Below, piece after piece: positions 21,979-33,516 of a stretch of 64,000 nt of DNA (its first letter is position 1; each line of letters begins with the position of its first letter). Position numbers and translations under genes: made by a program. The notes under the pieces are model-generated. The model did no database searches. It saw nothing but the letters and a program-made list of their open reading frames with translations, and had not been told where the DNA came from. This DNA comes from Pohlia nutans (Eukaryota > Streptophyta > Bryopsida > Bryales > Mniaceae), in NCBI GenBank assembly GCA_022496805.1, contig CM040091.1:12204336-12268335 (forward strand). Direction: 5' to 3'.

Positions 21979-23157
21979 GGTGCATACATTTGATTGTACA
22001 CTTTTTTCTTTCTTTTTTTTAAATAAATGGATGCTTTATTTCCGTTGCACAACAACAGGTTACAAACATCACATGATTGTACACTTTTCACTTGTCAAGT
22101 TTTGAACACGTGTATGTCGATAATCAATAAAAAAAAGACTTATGAATGTATGTCAAAAAAAAAAACCAACAATTTGAAATTGGTAATTCAAAATAAAGTA
22201 AGTTTTTTTTTTTCAAAGATTGACACATGTAAATCTTGGACAGGGATGCTAGTCTATGTCATAGAGTCTCTCTACAACAAAGCTAGCATTTGCTATGTGT
22301 TTTTGTGGCTTTATTAGTAAAACCAACCTTCAACAACCCACATAATTATTCTTCTTTTTTAAAAAGCATGTGGAGGGTTAAAGAATATTGTCAAAGCAGG
22401 ATGCCCAAGGTCACCATGCACTACTGTAGGTAAATGACACGTTGGACAAAAAATGATCTAAAAATAGCTCTTTTAACTCTTAGGGAAATACTTTACAACA
22501 AAAATTGCAAAGAATTTTAGAGAATACTCAAAGTGCCGAACTCAATTCCTACACTTTTATTAATTATTGGACACATCAGTGCCCAACCTGTCCTTTGGCT
22601 CCAGTATTGCTTGGTGCCCAAAGAACATCCTTTTCTACTAAAATAGTGAACTATTATAATTCTTTTATGTCACAATGCAACTAAGTTTAGAACGTGACAT
22701 GAGAAAATCTTCCAATCACATGTTTACACAACACGGAATATTCCATGCAAAGTGATTTTTATTATTTTATTTTGAAATATTACTTGTGAAGAATAATTAC
22801 TGTTGGTAGTGTCGTGGCGGCCGTGGAAGTGCTTGAGTCCCAAGTCACAGGACACTTCACGTGAAAGAGAGCCTCTGATGCTACAGTGGTGTGATCAGCT
22901 CGACTGATGTGTAATTGGCTCACTCACTACTGTTATTTTAATAACTGTGTGATAACCATCAGTTTGGGGTTCGTGTGGTTCAGGGATTGGGTGGGAGATA
23001 TATTGGAATTTCGGAATATTCAAGCATTTTCAAGCATTGTTCTGCACCAGCCACATCGAAGCTTCGGGGAATCCGGGGCAATGGCGGTCACGAGAGGAGA
23101 CTGACTGACTGCAGTTTCTACAGTGCGTCAAAGGATCGCTTTTTCTTTTAACCCTTT
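21979..23157. other. Intergenic, nothing recognised
   Basis: A segment at 22015-22060 (aaataaatggatgctttatttcc) recurs as a similar head at 47350-47390. The 65-codon frame at 22907 is unidentified and not called. Confidence 0.4.
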
Positions 23158-23696
23158 AACGCGCCTGCGTCCATATAATGGACGACGAACAGATTGAAAT
23201 CCTTCTCTTTACTACATCCTGTACAGTTTTTCATCCATCCAAATTTTTCTTGGTTCTTGTGCTAGTTGACTACCATTTGTACGGTATGGATCTTCAAAAT
23301 AAGATATTGTGATTTTTTGAAAAATAACAATAGTGGTTGATGTCAAGTTTCATTCTTAGTTCAAAAAGTGAGACCTTCAGCATGATTTTCCAAAATAAGT
23401 AGAATCAAATAATGGAAAGCATACCATCTCGTAGTGCATGTTATTTCAAATTCATTACAACAATTTTTAATTTTTTTTGTGTTACTTTGGTATTTTTAAT
23501 TGAATTTCAAAAGAAGACCTTGAAAAATTAATTTTAAAAAATTACTAAAAAATATGATAAATCCAACCATACAGATGTGATCTAAACATTGACATTTACA
23601 ACTTTGCTTTGTACATCAACTCCATTTTTGGTATTCATCAAACATTTTATAACGGATCTTTGAAATCAATGATGAATCGGGACGTTAAAGGGTTAA
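23158..23696. mobile_element. TTAA-flanked MITE, family C, copy 2
   Basis: TTAACCCTTTAACGCGCC at the left and GGGACGTTAAAGGGTTAA at the right; TTAA at 23158-23161 and 23693-23696. Homologous to 16705-17252. Confidence 0.88.
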
Positions 23697-23745
23697 TACA
23701 AAATTTTAATTTGAACATAATAATAAAAGTTTCTACTGTGCCAAG

Positions 23746-24698
23746 CAGGGCTGATTTTTCACAAAGTTCTAGCCTGTCCACGTCCAAAAACCTTGACTTG
23801 AAAGGCAAAAAAAATTGCAACCCGTCCCAAAACCAGTGATTTTAAAATCAACCCATCCATGGAAAGGTTGGAAAAAAAAACAACCTGTCCCAAAACCGGT
23901 TGCAAATTGAAAATACCCGTCCCGTAATGTTTAGAAATGATCCCAAACAAGTCTTTATTTGAAGCTTGGGAGTTTGCAGGTACCACTTTAGAGTGGTCTA
24001 TCAATTTGGCCTGGTTTGAGTAACTTGTGGAGGAGAGTTATGGTGATTCCTGTGAGCACTGCAGTATGTGAGAGGGGTTTTTCTAAACAAAACCACATCA
24101 AAAGCGAGATCAAAAGTCATCTACGTACTAGCTTGAAGTTGGAGACTTTAGATGCTTTGATGCGCATTTCATGTGCAAATATTCTAGTTGAAAACATCAA
24201 TTGGAATGCAGTGATGCTTGTTTGGAGGAACATGAAGGATAGGAGAATTCATCTATTTGTTTGAAGGGTAAGTTCTTTTTTTTTAATAGAATTTTGAACA
24301 TGCTCATATAAAATATTAATTATTCAATCTCTAAGTGTACCTTCGATTATAATCTTTGACATGGTGTTACAAAGGTTCTAAATATTGTAGTTGATGAATC
24401 ATTGTGTGCAGGTGAATCGAGCTCTTGAAGATTGGTGTTTTGATTAGGTATTAGTGGTTTGACTCCATTATGCTTACATTCACATGTCATATATGACATA
24501 ATGTAATTGATATTTGCACCATTTATTTTTTTGGGAAATTTTACATTAAAAAAAAATTAGTTTTAGAACCCGTCCAAATTGAATTTAACCCGTCCAAAAA
24601 CCGGTTCATTGTTTTTTAGAACACGTCCACTGGAAATGTTTTTTTTTTTCTGAACATGTCCCTGGACATGTTAGGGACCTTGTGAAAAATCACCACTG
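23746..24698 (+). mobile_element. Complete short hAT element
   Basis: Flanked by a perfect 8-bp duplication GTGCCAAG (23738-23745 and 24699-24706). TIRs are CAGGGCTGATTTTTCACAA and, reversed, CAGTGGTGATTTTTCACAA, the CAG start typical of hAT. At 953 bp it is far shorter than an autonomous hAT and encodes only a dimerisation domain. Confidence 0.9.
24010..24264 (+). pseudogene. hAT transposase C-terminal dimerisation domain
   Basis: Frame 24016-24264 encodes about 82 residues: LWRRVMVIPVSTAVCERGFS, then KSEIKSHLRTSLKLETLDAL and ILVENINWNAV. This is the hAT dimerisation motif (IPVSTAxxERGFS, then RTSL). The catalytic RNase-H-like part and the zinc finger are missing, so it is an internally deleted remnant. 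The frame itself is intact, so a dimerisation-only peptide is conceivable. Confidence 0.85.
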
Positions 24699-24766
24699 GT
24701 GCCAAGTGTTGGCCTGTCGTCATCCCGACACTTTGTTTTCAGTTTTCTTGCAAACGGCAACACTGA

Positions 24767-25129
24767 GGGCCGCTTTACACTATGGCCGTCGAAGTCAAGA
24801 GGCCGTGGGATTGAGAGTCCAAACTTTGTTGAGAGTCCAAAGAAATCTACTGAAAATAGCAATAAAATATATTTTTCATTTTTAATGAAAAGAAATCGAC
24901 GGCCTCTCGATCATAGTGACGGGTTTTGCAAAATGTAGGACCCAAACTTCCTCTCGAGAGGCCGTCACCTTGGTCAAAAAGTGTTGCCATGTAAACATTT
25001 TGAAGGTCCACGGCCTTTGGACTTTGGCCTCTAGTGTGAAGGGTCGAGAGGCCGAAACCATGGTTTCTTGCAATTTGATTGGTGGAAACCGACGGCCTCT
25101 CAACCTTCTGCCATAGTGTGAAACGGCCT
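24767..25129. mobile_element. Tourist-like MITE 1 of an adjacent pair
   Basis: Ends GGGCCGCTTTACACTATGG and CCATAGTGTGAAACGGCCT; TGA on each side (24764-24766 and 25130-25132). The interior repeatedly carries gaggccgt/acggcctc words in both orientations. Confidence 0.75.
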
Positions 25130-25132
25130 TGA

Positions 25133-25265
25133 GGGCCTTTTTACACAAGCGGCGAGAAACCATATTTCACCCAATGGAAGGCTTAGAAACCGAGACTTCA
25201 TATCAATTTCTCATTGGCTGAAATTTCTCTCCTCATGGCTTCTCGCATCTAGTGTAAAGAGGCCC
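25133..25265. mobile_element. Tourist-like MITE 2 of an adjacent pair
   Basis: Ends GGGCCTTTTTACACAAGCGG and TAGTGTAAAGAGGCCC; TGA on each side (25130-25132 and 25266-25268), so the left TGA is shared with the preceding element. Confidence 0.75.
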
Positions 25266-25294
25266 TGAAAGATTGTGTGACTCCTTTCTACAAT

Positions 25295-26520
25295 AAAAAA
25301 ATGGCTTGATATGAGTACCCCTCCACAAATAGTGTGATTTTTGAGAAATAGAAATGATTTTTGTGATTTTTTTTTGTAAGAAAAAAATATTGGAAAATTA
25401 CAAATATTATAAGGTTTTATAAACACTATGGCTACAACTATATACATGGTGTTAACCCTTAAACGTCAAAGCAAGCCCCATGGGCTTGGTATAAAGGAAT
25501 AATTGGAGAAAAAAGTTTCATTTCTCAAGCAAATCAAGCGAGACTTGTTGCGTTGGAAAGCTACTTAAAAAGCGATCTAGATTCCAAATTTTCGCCTCAT
25601 TTGAGAGATTGTGGAATCGTTGGAAAGCAATCAAAGTTATCAAATTGAACAAGTTTTGAGGTTGGGGCAGCTGAAGTTCAGCAGTGCCGCAGTGCTACAA
25701 TGCTACAATGCTAGCCAACAGTGCATTGCAGAGCCGTTTTTGCCCCCAAAAAAAAAAAAAAAAAAATCCTCAAAAAAATTTAGATTCCTTCCGAGCTGCC
25801 CCATTCAGGCCCTCTTGACGTTTAAGGGTTAAAGACGGAATTTCTAGCACACATAAAATGACTTAAACATAAATCACACTATATGGATGTAGAAAAGTGA
25901 CACCCATATCAAGCCATCCCCCTTCACCCTTACTTGCTTAGACGTTCATTTTTTGAATGATGCACAAATTTCATCTATGTCTTTTCATTCGTCATGCACC
26001 TTTTGTAGTGTGATTTTTTACTGTAGATCTTATGGGAAGTTAGCTTCATCCATGTGTGATTCGATTAAAAAGGGGATGATTTGTGAAATTTTTATGCCTC
26101 GTTACATGTTGTAATTCAAGAAAGACGGCTCAACTTGTTTTCCAAGAGTTTAAAGACCACCAAGCTCTTACACACCTAATAATGATAGGCCACTAAGCTC
26201 TTCCCTACCTTTTAACTATTTGGAGTGAACAAATAAGAGTACATTCATGCAAAATTCACGGTATCTTATTCGAACACAAGGTGACTTTAAGGATAACTCT
26301 ATTATCAATATCTTATTCGTAATTGAATTACAAAATAATTTTGAATTTCACGTTTCAAATTTTATACAAAATTATTCGTAATAGCAATCATAGATCTAAC
26401 CGTATTGTTAGAATCTAAAATTCATAATTTACAAATTTTATTCATATATCAAGTTCAGAATATCCTTCTAGGTTGCATTTTATAATGCATCTTTGCAAAA
26501 CTGCTGAATTTGGAGAGGGC
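25295..26520 (+). repeat. Composite dispersed repeat (S and R blocks) interrupted by a MITE
   Basis: 25295-25451 plus 25833-25920 match repeat S at 11640-11860. 25960-26110 and 26310-26520 match repeat R at 4770-5290. 26130-26310 matches 9740-9960. Together these suggest a larger element of more than 1 kb, of which the other loci hold fragments. No transposase was recognised in it. Confidence 0.65.
25452..25832. mobile_element. TTAA-flanked MITE, family A, copy 2
   Basis: TTAACCCTTAAACGTCAA at the left and TTGACGTTTAAGGGTTAA at the right, perfect 18-bp TIRs. It is inserted in repeat S; the unoccupied paralogue is at 11757. Homologous to 10303-10715. Confidence 0.92.
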
Positions 26521-26829
26521 TCTATGCATTTAGGAGTAAGGAAATGGTAGCTTTTAGATATGGTTACCTTAGCTAAAAAAAATTATCACTAGTGCAAAAA
26601 ATCTCATCAACGCACCAAGTAGAAGTAAACTCCTTAACTAATTGAGTTAACTGAAAAACAGAACCAATGCCACCTCATCACGCTGACCCCCAAAAAATCA
26701 GGAAGTCAAAGTCTATGCTCTCTTTTAGTGTAACTGAAATCAAAGCAAATAAGAAAGAAGATACCCTCTATCTTCAATTTTAGACACGAGCTCCAAGTTG
26801 TCAGAGCCAACTAATCAATGCAGTCACCT
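26521..26829. other. Intergenic, nothing recognised
   Basis: No frames or clear termini. Confidence 0.35.
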
Positions 26830-27243
26830 CCCGGGGAGGTCACTCCATTGTCAAGTTGAAAACCACGTGCGAACAAAATAAATCTAAGTTTTCTAAGTTG
26901 CATCACTAAAATGGGTCAAAATTTTATCAATTTTTTTTCATGAGTAGATATACTCAGTATCTATTACATAGTAAAGAAAAGATAACCAAAATTTGATGAT
27001 CTTTTTTTTTTTTATAAAACATACCGTTTCTAACTAGAATGACGTAGAAATGAACTAAAACAATTACTAAAAAAAATGAAGATGACTAAAAATTTCAAAA
27101 AAATATACAAAAGATGTTATCAATGGTTATGTATATGTAGAAAAAATATCATAATTTTTAAAATTATTTATGGCATATAATATAGGGTAGCAAACTTTGT
27201 TCGCACGTGGTGTTTAACTTGACAATGGAGTGACCTCCCCGGG
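26830..27243. mobile_element. hAT-like MITE, CYCGGGGAGGTCACT family, copy 2
   Basis: Ends CCCGGGGAGGTCACTCCATT and AATGGAGTGACCTCCCCGGG within a perfect 8-bp TSD AGTCACCT (26822-26829 and 27244-27251). The TIR extends about 50 bp, through acttgacaatgg and cacgtgcgaacaaa words. Confidence 0.88.
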
Positions 27244-28234
27244 AGTCACCTATTTATATCTCAAATGAATGTGGGTCATCGCCTCCAAGCCTTGGCTCTC
27301 TTTGAACTCACGGTCATCTCAGTTTTGCCTCCTTTGTGACGGCAAAACTAGTTCACACTCCTTTCTATTTTGAATTCTTTGGAAACCATGTCAGTTTGCT
27401 TGGCTGCCTTAGATACGGGTCAAACTCACCTCACCTAACATGTATTTTCTCTTCTTTTTTATTAACTCTAATGTTCCTTGTTTCTTCTCCCCACACTTGT
27501 GGAAGTATTTGAGGACCAAGTTCCATCCTTACGTGAATAGTGTCCCTCCAAGGAAGGTGGCAGAATTGAATCCAGGCCGATTTTTGTTGCATCAAATTAA
27601 CAAGTGCAGATGAGATCAATCAGCGGCCAAGCTGTGACTTGATGCTGGATTTTGGAGAGGTTCTGAGTCATCCCTTTGGTCAATTTTAAGTTAGAGGCGA
27701 TCGTGTGGATCAGTGAGAAATCGACAGCTGAGGCTTCTAATGGAGATTTCATAATCCAGATTAACGAGGCCTAAATTAGTCTGGCTTCCTCCGGCTCTCT
27801 AGGCGACGGAAGGGGTACAGTGGAAAAGCTCCATTTGTCGACACCCGGCAACGTTGCTGACTCAGCCCGATGAGGTGGCATCGGTTCGTCTGATTTGGCA
27901 ACTCGTAAAAATCCAGTCACGAGGCTTCATCCACTGACGTGGCATTTATTGCAGTGTGGCCAAAGTGTGGGCGTGCTGACTTGGATGGGCAGTTTCCCAA
28001 TTCCCAAGTCGGACATGTTGTCCAGAAAATTTAGGCATCCGATTTTTAATTTTCTTTTTGGGGCAAACTGAAATCAAATCTACAAAGATGATTTTTTTTA
28101 TTATTTTATTTTTTCTTGGTGCAAATGAAAGTAAATTTTATAAAGATGAAATTTAGTGTGACTTTTCTCTCTCACAGTTTTAATGGCCGCTAAAAGTATC
28201 ATAACATTTAGCAACCTTTGTGACAGTTGGCTTC
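27244..28234. other. Intergenic, partly GC-richer single-copy-looking DNA
   Basis: 27640-28030 is more GC-rich and looks non-repetitive, but I find no family-like reading frame in it. A degraded or non-coding transcribed unit is possible. Confidence 0.35.
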
Positions 28235-28450
28235 CTCCAACATAATGATGTGGAATATCTCACATCATTTCATCATTCAATTATGAAATGTTGTGGGATA
28301 TTCCACATTACATCACTAGCTATGGAGGCAGGTGGCATTAAGCAAGAGCAATCAACCATGGTGAACAATAATCCAAAGCACTCACTCAATCACAATTCAA
28401 TAGTGTTTTGTAATCGTTTATTTGATTCAATAGTATTCAATTACAAATCA
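28235..28450. repeat. Reversed relative of the 16.3-16.6 kb repeat
   Basis: Carries the same imperfect hairpin (gatgtggaatatctcacatc / gttgtgggatattccacatt) and the reversed words gcaagagcaatcaaccatgg and tttatttgattcaatag. Confidence 0.6.
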
Positions 28451-28835
28451 TTGGTCACTCCATATATAAAAGTGGATGAAACTAAAAGGCAACCTCTTAG
28501 AAGGCTATTAAATGTTACGATTCTTCCACTTGGGATAAGGAATCATGGTATTAACCCCTAAATGTTGGGCCTACGATCATAGAATCATGCTTTACTTGTC
28601 ACACTCAATTTTACCACTATAATTAAGATAAGAATTATGCTTTATCTTTTTAGTAGATGAAGTTATGTGTCTACTAAAGATCATGAATTTTTCATAAATT
28701 TTGAAATTATTATAAATTTTTCAAGTGATTGTAAAGAAAATTCATATCAATTACAAAATGCACTCGAAATTTCAATTTGTTCAAATAGGAGATCAAGTTT
28801 ACTTTTCAAGGCAATTTGAATCATATCAATTTGAG

Positions 28836-29726
28836 TTAACCCTTTAGTGACCAAAGTACTCTAGTTGGGTTCATTGGATTTCACTATAATTTTCTACTAT
28901 GGTTGATACTATCAAAAATAGAATGGATTAAATTAGAAAGTAATATGGTTGATTTGCCAACCATTTGATAGCTCCACCGCTTGACACTACTAAAAAGCCA
29001 TGACCAAATCAACAAAAAATCAATAGATTTCTTTTGTTTGAGGCACCACAATGATCGTTTTAATTGATTTTTGAACTTTTTGTAAAAACCAACAAAAGGA
29101 AAAAAATTCAGTTAATATGAATTATGCAATGATCAAATCAATAGAATTCAATCAAATGCCAAAAAAATTGGGATTATTTTCAAATATTCTGAAATCTTTT
29201 TGGAATCGTTTTAGAATCTTGTTGACATTCTCTAAAATCTTTTGGAATCTTGTGACTCTATTTAGCACATTCATAATATTTTGGAATATTATGCCTGGCA
29301 GCAAAAGTTATGCCATCTTAAACATAATTTTCACATTCTCAAGCACAAAAAGGAATCTTTGATTTTTTTTTTAAATTCTTTAAAAAAAAGTTTCTTATAG
29401 ATAAATTTTTTATACATGTGAAGCTTTTATTCATTCAATTTGAACTAGTGATGAGAAAGTTATAAACAATCTTGTTTTTTGGGTCATTTATGCATCTTCT
29501 TGAAAAAAAACTTTCTATTTAACTTTGAATGCTATAATCTTCCAACCCATACAGTCAAATTTGATGAATTTTTTATCACATGATCTTAGAAAAATGAAAT
29601 ACAAGATCTTATGATTAGATTCCTTCACAAAATTGATCCTTTAGGTGAACGCAATAGAATTGACAGTTTTGAGTGGTTTTGAAAAAAAATTAAAAAAAAT
29701 TAAAACCTTGGTTCTTTAGGGATTAA
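28836..29726. mobile_element. TTAA-flanked element, family D, copy 1
   Basis: Left end TTAACCCTTTAGTGACCAA; right end TTGGTTCTTTAGGGATTAA. The left 150 bp align with 40916-41070 (agaatggattaaattagaaa). At 891 bp it has no recognised coding capacity. A similar left end at 28551 (TTAACCCCTAAATG) has no obvious partner. Confidence 0.7.
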
Positions 29727-29849
29727 ATTTAGCAGACTTTGATGGCTATTTTGACATAGTAAAGTATCTTCTTCCAAAAACTTTGAAATAGAAAAAGTTT
29801 TGAAATAAAACTGACTCTTACCTTCAAAAATGCGTTCAACACAAAATTC

Positions 29850-30603
29850 GCTATTTACGCACTTGGCCATAAACACGCAATTCGCTATTTATGCACTTGG
29901 TCAAGTGCGTTCATTTCATGAGCAAATCTTGCTTAAAATTTTTTGTGTAAAAATTTCTCTAAAAAACAACCATTTTTGTCGTTCTACAATTACTTTCATT
30001 GTAAACAAACAATTATTTAATTTAATTTTTATTCTTATCTTTATCTTTTATCTTTATCTTTTATTTTATTTTTTATTTTATCTTTTCTTTATCTTGTTTC
30101 ATTTATCTTATTTCTTTCTTGTCTTCAGTTTATTTTCCTTCTTGTCTTCCTTCTTGTCTTCTTCTTTTTCTTCTATTTTTTTTCATTCCTCTTGTGGCAG
30201 CCGCAAACCCTTCGCCTGCACCAAAGACAAAAAAAGTAAAAAAAAGAAAAGAAAAGAAAACCTTTTTTTTTTCTTTTTTTTTTCTTTTGGAGTTCGTCTT
30301 CTTTTTTGTTTGGGGCTTATGAACCCTGAAAATAGAAATTTAAAAAAATAAAAATTTAAGGTTCAGCCGCCGGCGACTGGACCCTAAACGGCGGAGGATG
30401 CACACAAAAAAAATAAAAAATAAAAAACATAAAAAAAATAAAACTTTTTTTTTCTTTTTCTTTTTTTTGTTGTGCATCCTCCGCCGTTTAGGGTTTAGCC
30501 GCCGGCGGCTGAACCCTAAATTTTTTAAATTTCTATTTTCAGGGTTCATGAGCCCCAAACAAAAAAGAAGACAAACTCCAAAAAAAAAAAAAAAAAAAAA
30601 AAA

Positions 30604-30634
<31 letters not shown>

Positions 30635-31030
30635 ATTACTTTTTTTGTCTTTGGTGCGGGCGAAGGATTTGCGGCTGCCACAAGAGGAATGAAAAAAAAT
30701 AGAAGAAAAAGAAGAAGACAAGAAGGAAGACAAGAAGGAAAATAAATTGAAGACAAGAAAGAAATAAGATAAATGAAACAAGATAAAGAAAAGATAAAAG
30801 AAAAAATAAAATAAAAGATAAAGATAAAAGATAAAGATAAGAATAAAAATTAAATTAAATAATTGTTTGTTTACAATGAAAGTAATTGTAGAACGACAAA
30901 AATGGTTGTTTTTTAGAGAAATTTTTACGACAATATTTTTAATGCTTCCGGGGACCAAGTGCATGATTATATGGCCAAGTGCGTAAATAGCGAATTGCGT
31001 GTTCATATAATCATGCACTTGGTTCCTGAG
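29850..31030. mobile_element. Foldback-like element 1
   Basis: A large inverted repeat: 29946-30400 is the near-perfect reverse complement of 30475-30927 about a centre near 30437. The arms are pyrimidine-rich on the left strand (tcttgtcttc, tttatctttt words) and purine-rich on the right, ending centrally in an arm segment with gccgccggcg and aaccctaaa words and long A/T runs. Boundary modules with cacttgg and acgcaattcgctattta words flank it at 29856-29912 and 30955-31030. The long frames on each strand (for example FIPLVAAANPSPAPKTKK from both arms) are low-complexity mirror images and not credible genes. Confidence 0.75.
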
Positions 31031-32170
31031 CGCATAATTTTTATTGTGTAACTTTTTTTTTTTAAAACCGACAATTATTGTCTTTCTTCAATCCCTTACA
31101 TTGTAAACAATTAATTATTTTAATTATTTTTTATTCTTATCTTTATCTTTTCTTTTATCTTTTCTTTTTTATCTTGATTTCTTTCTTGTCTTCTTTCTTG
31201 TCTCCCTCTTGTCTTTCTTCTTGTCTTCTTTTTGTCTTTCTTCTTGTCTTCCTTTTTGTCTTCGTTGTCTTTTTCTTCTTTTACTTTTTCTTCAATTGGG
31301 GGTGTTGAACCATAAACAATGGAAGCAAGCCAACCAAAATAAATAAATAAATAAATAAATTTTGCCGTGGGGTGCTGAACTCCAAAATGGCAGCTGCCCA
31401 ACCTAGGTTGACGAAAATGAAGACAAGGATGGAGAAGGGATGGAGAGAAGAAGGAGAAGGGATGGAGAGGGAGATGAAGATAGGAATGGAGAAGGGCTGG
31501 AGAGGGAGATGAAGATAGAAATGAGGGAGATGAGAGGGCTTTAGGGTGCGCGGCCGCGCACCCCAACGCCTAAAAATACAATTTTTTGAAAAAGTCAAAA
31601 AAAGTTTTTTTTTTTTTTTTTTTTTTTTTCCTGGCTGCCATCTAAGGTTTAGCAGCACCCCACAGCCAAAAAGAAGGGAAAAAAAACTTTTTTTTTTTTT
31701 TTTTTCTTGTTTTGTTGGGCAGCTGCCATTTTGGGGTTCAGCACCCTACAGCCCAAAAAAAAAAGTTTTTTTTGTTTTTTTGGTTGGCTTGCTTCCATTG
31801 TTTAGGGTTCAACACCACCAACTGAAGAAAAAGTAGATGAAGAAAAAGACAACGAAGACAAAAAGGAAGACAAAAAGAAAGACAAAAAGAAGACAAGAAG
31901 AAAGGCAAAAAGAAGACAAGAAGAAAGACAAGAGGGAGACAAGAAAGAAGACAAGAAAGAAATCAAGATAAAAAAGACAAGATAAAAGAAAAGATAAAGA
32001 TAAGAATAAAAAATAATTAAAATAATTATTTGTTTACAATGTAAGGGATTGAAGAAAGACAACATTGATGTTTTTTAGAAAACTATTTAACCAACTTTTT
32101 TTAAAGTCAAATATACTTATGAAATGAGCGCACGTGGCCAAGTGCATAAATAGCGAAGTGCATGTTGTTT
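31031..32170. mobile_element. Foldback-like element 2, adjacent and related
   Basis: 31075-31310 is the reverse complement of about 31810-32060, with the same kinds of tcttgtctt/agacaagaag arms. The inner part has tgaagatag/gagatgga words, poly-T runs and gctgcccaa words. It shares the left boundary module with element 1 and has another copy at 32127-32165 (ggccaagtgcataaatagcg). Element 2 is related to element 1 in structure and boundary but not in its central unique segments. Confidence 0.7.
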
Positions 32171-32470
32171 GAGATTTGAAGTCTCCAATCAAATGCTATG
32201 AATGAAGTTCAGAGAAGGTTTGAAAAAGACATTTACTTTGACATATCAAACATCCTCTATAAATTTTGATTATAAATTTTGATTAGAAACTCAAAATCTT
32301 CAGGAGATTTTTGTAGGTGAAAGTTAGTTTCATTTATCAACTTTTGTAGTTCAAAGTGTTTTGAAAAAAATTAATCTACTATGCTAAAATGACAACTAAA
32401 GTTTGCTAAATTTAAAAAGCATTGACTTGCAAATGAATAATTGTGAAAAAAAATTATCATATTGTACATT
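32171..32470. other. Intergenic, nothing recognised
   Basis: AT-rich with no frames or termini recognised. Confidence 0.35.
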
Positions 32471-32474
32471 AAAT

Positions 32475-32590
32475 TTAGTGGTGGTTACGTGGTTAAAGAC
32501 AAGTGCTCCTAGGCATGAAGTCTTGGATTGATACCCGGTGAGCAACCATAGGTTGTTCATGTGGTTGCCCAAAATTTTTGAATAACAAAA
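32475..32590 (+). repeat. tRNA-derived SINE-like unit
   Basis: A-box-like tggttacgtgg at 32482 and B-box-like ggattgataccc at 32525, 42 bp apart, followed by an AT-rich tail. Another possible unit with B-box-like gtttgaatccgg lies near 33098. Confidence 0.4.
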
Positions 32591-33149
32591 CAAAAAAAAT
32601 CTTTATCATTTATTTTTTTCTAAAAAGTTGTCCAAATAACAAAAAAAAAAAACAACTGATTTCAATTGAATTTTTCCAAAACACTGGGACCAAAAAAACA
32701 GGTGCGCAAACAATACTTTTTTTGTTGTTTTGGTCGCAAATTTTTCTACTAGTATGACGTGCTCACCCCTAAACCCTAAACGCATCTTTGTTAAACTTGC
32801 GCTTGCCATCAACGTGCCTAGCTTCCTCATGTCTCGCCAACTTTGCCTCATTCCATTTATTCTTGTCGCCATGTCTACACAATCTTAATGTCCTAAGGTT
32901 GGCAAATCTTGCACTGTTCACAAATCAAATGTCGCCATAGAAATTTTCATTTGCAAATCCCTCCTCATTCGCTCTAGTTTGCCTTGTCATTAGTGTAGTT
33001 GAGGGTTCTAGCCTCTAGGATGCATAATTGCAGATATGATCTTGGAAGTGCTTGTTATGGAGGATTTTGGAGTTTTGTGTAGTGCTCACCGCTCGTGTTT
33101 GAATCCGGGCTGGATTTTGTTTTTGCATTATTTACAACAGAGAATTGCA
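32591..33149. other. Intergenic, nothing recognised
   Basis: The 88-codon minus-strand frame at 32606-32872 is not family-like. Confidence 0.35.
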
Positions 33150-33320
33150 ATGGCGTAGAAATTTTGGATGAATCACTACAACATGAAATGAAACATAAAA
33201 ATTTCACAAATCGCCCCTTTCTAATTGGATCACACATGCATGAAGCTAACTTCCTATGAAATATATAGTAAAAAACCACGCTGTAAAGTAGTCCACTCAA
33301 AAGATACATACATATTATAG
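33150..33320 (-). repeat. Dispersed repeat R, reversed fragment
   Basis: Reverse complement of the 4770-4920/25960-26110 block; shared words include cacacatgcatgaagctaac and aaatttcacaaatcgcc. Confidence 0.6.
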
Positions 33321-33516
33321 TGAAGAATGGAAAATAATTTAAATATATATATTACAAAATCTAATAAACATTTTTTTATTACTTTGCAAATAAACAAATT
33401 TGAACATAAAGTATTGTGATTATTCCACCAATTTCTAGTTCCCTAGCTCAAAACCTTCACTAGCATTTGGAACATACTGCACTAGATTTGTCTGTACGGC
33501 CCATTTTGCTACTTGT

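Noticed and set aside
28551..28554. TTAACCCCTAAATGTTGGGCC considered as another complete TTAA element
   Set aside because: It is an orphan end; no matching right end before the next element at 28836.
29830..32065. Several 67-173-codon frames (FFFF/KKKK-rich, some mirrored on both strands)
   Set aside because: They are translations of foldback arms and homopolymers; the mirrored copies prove they come from the inverted repeat.
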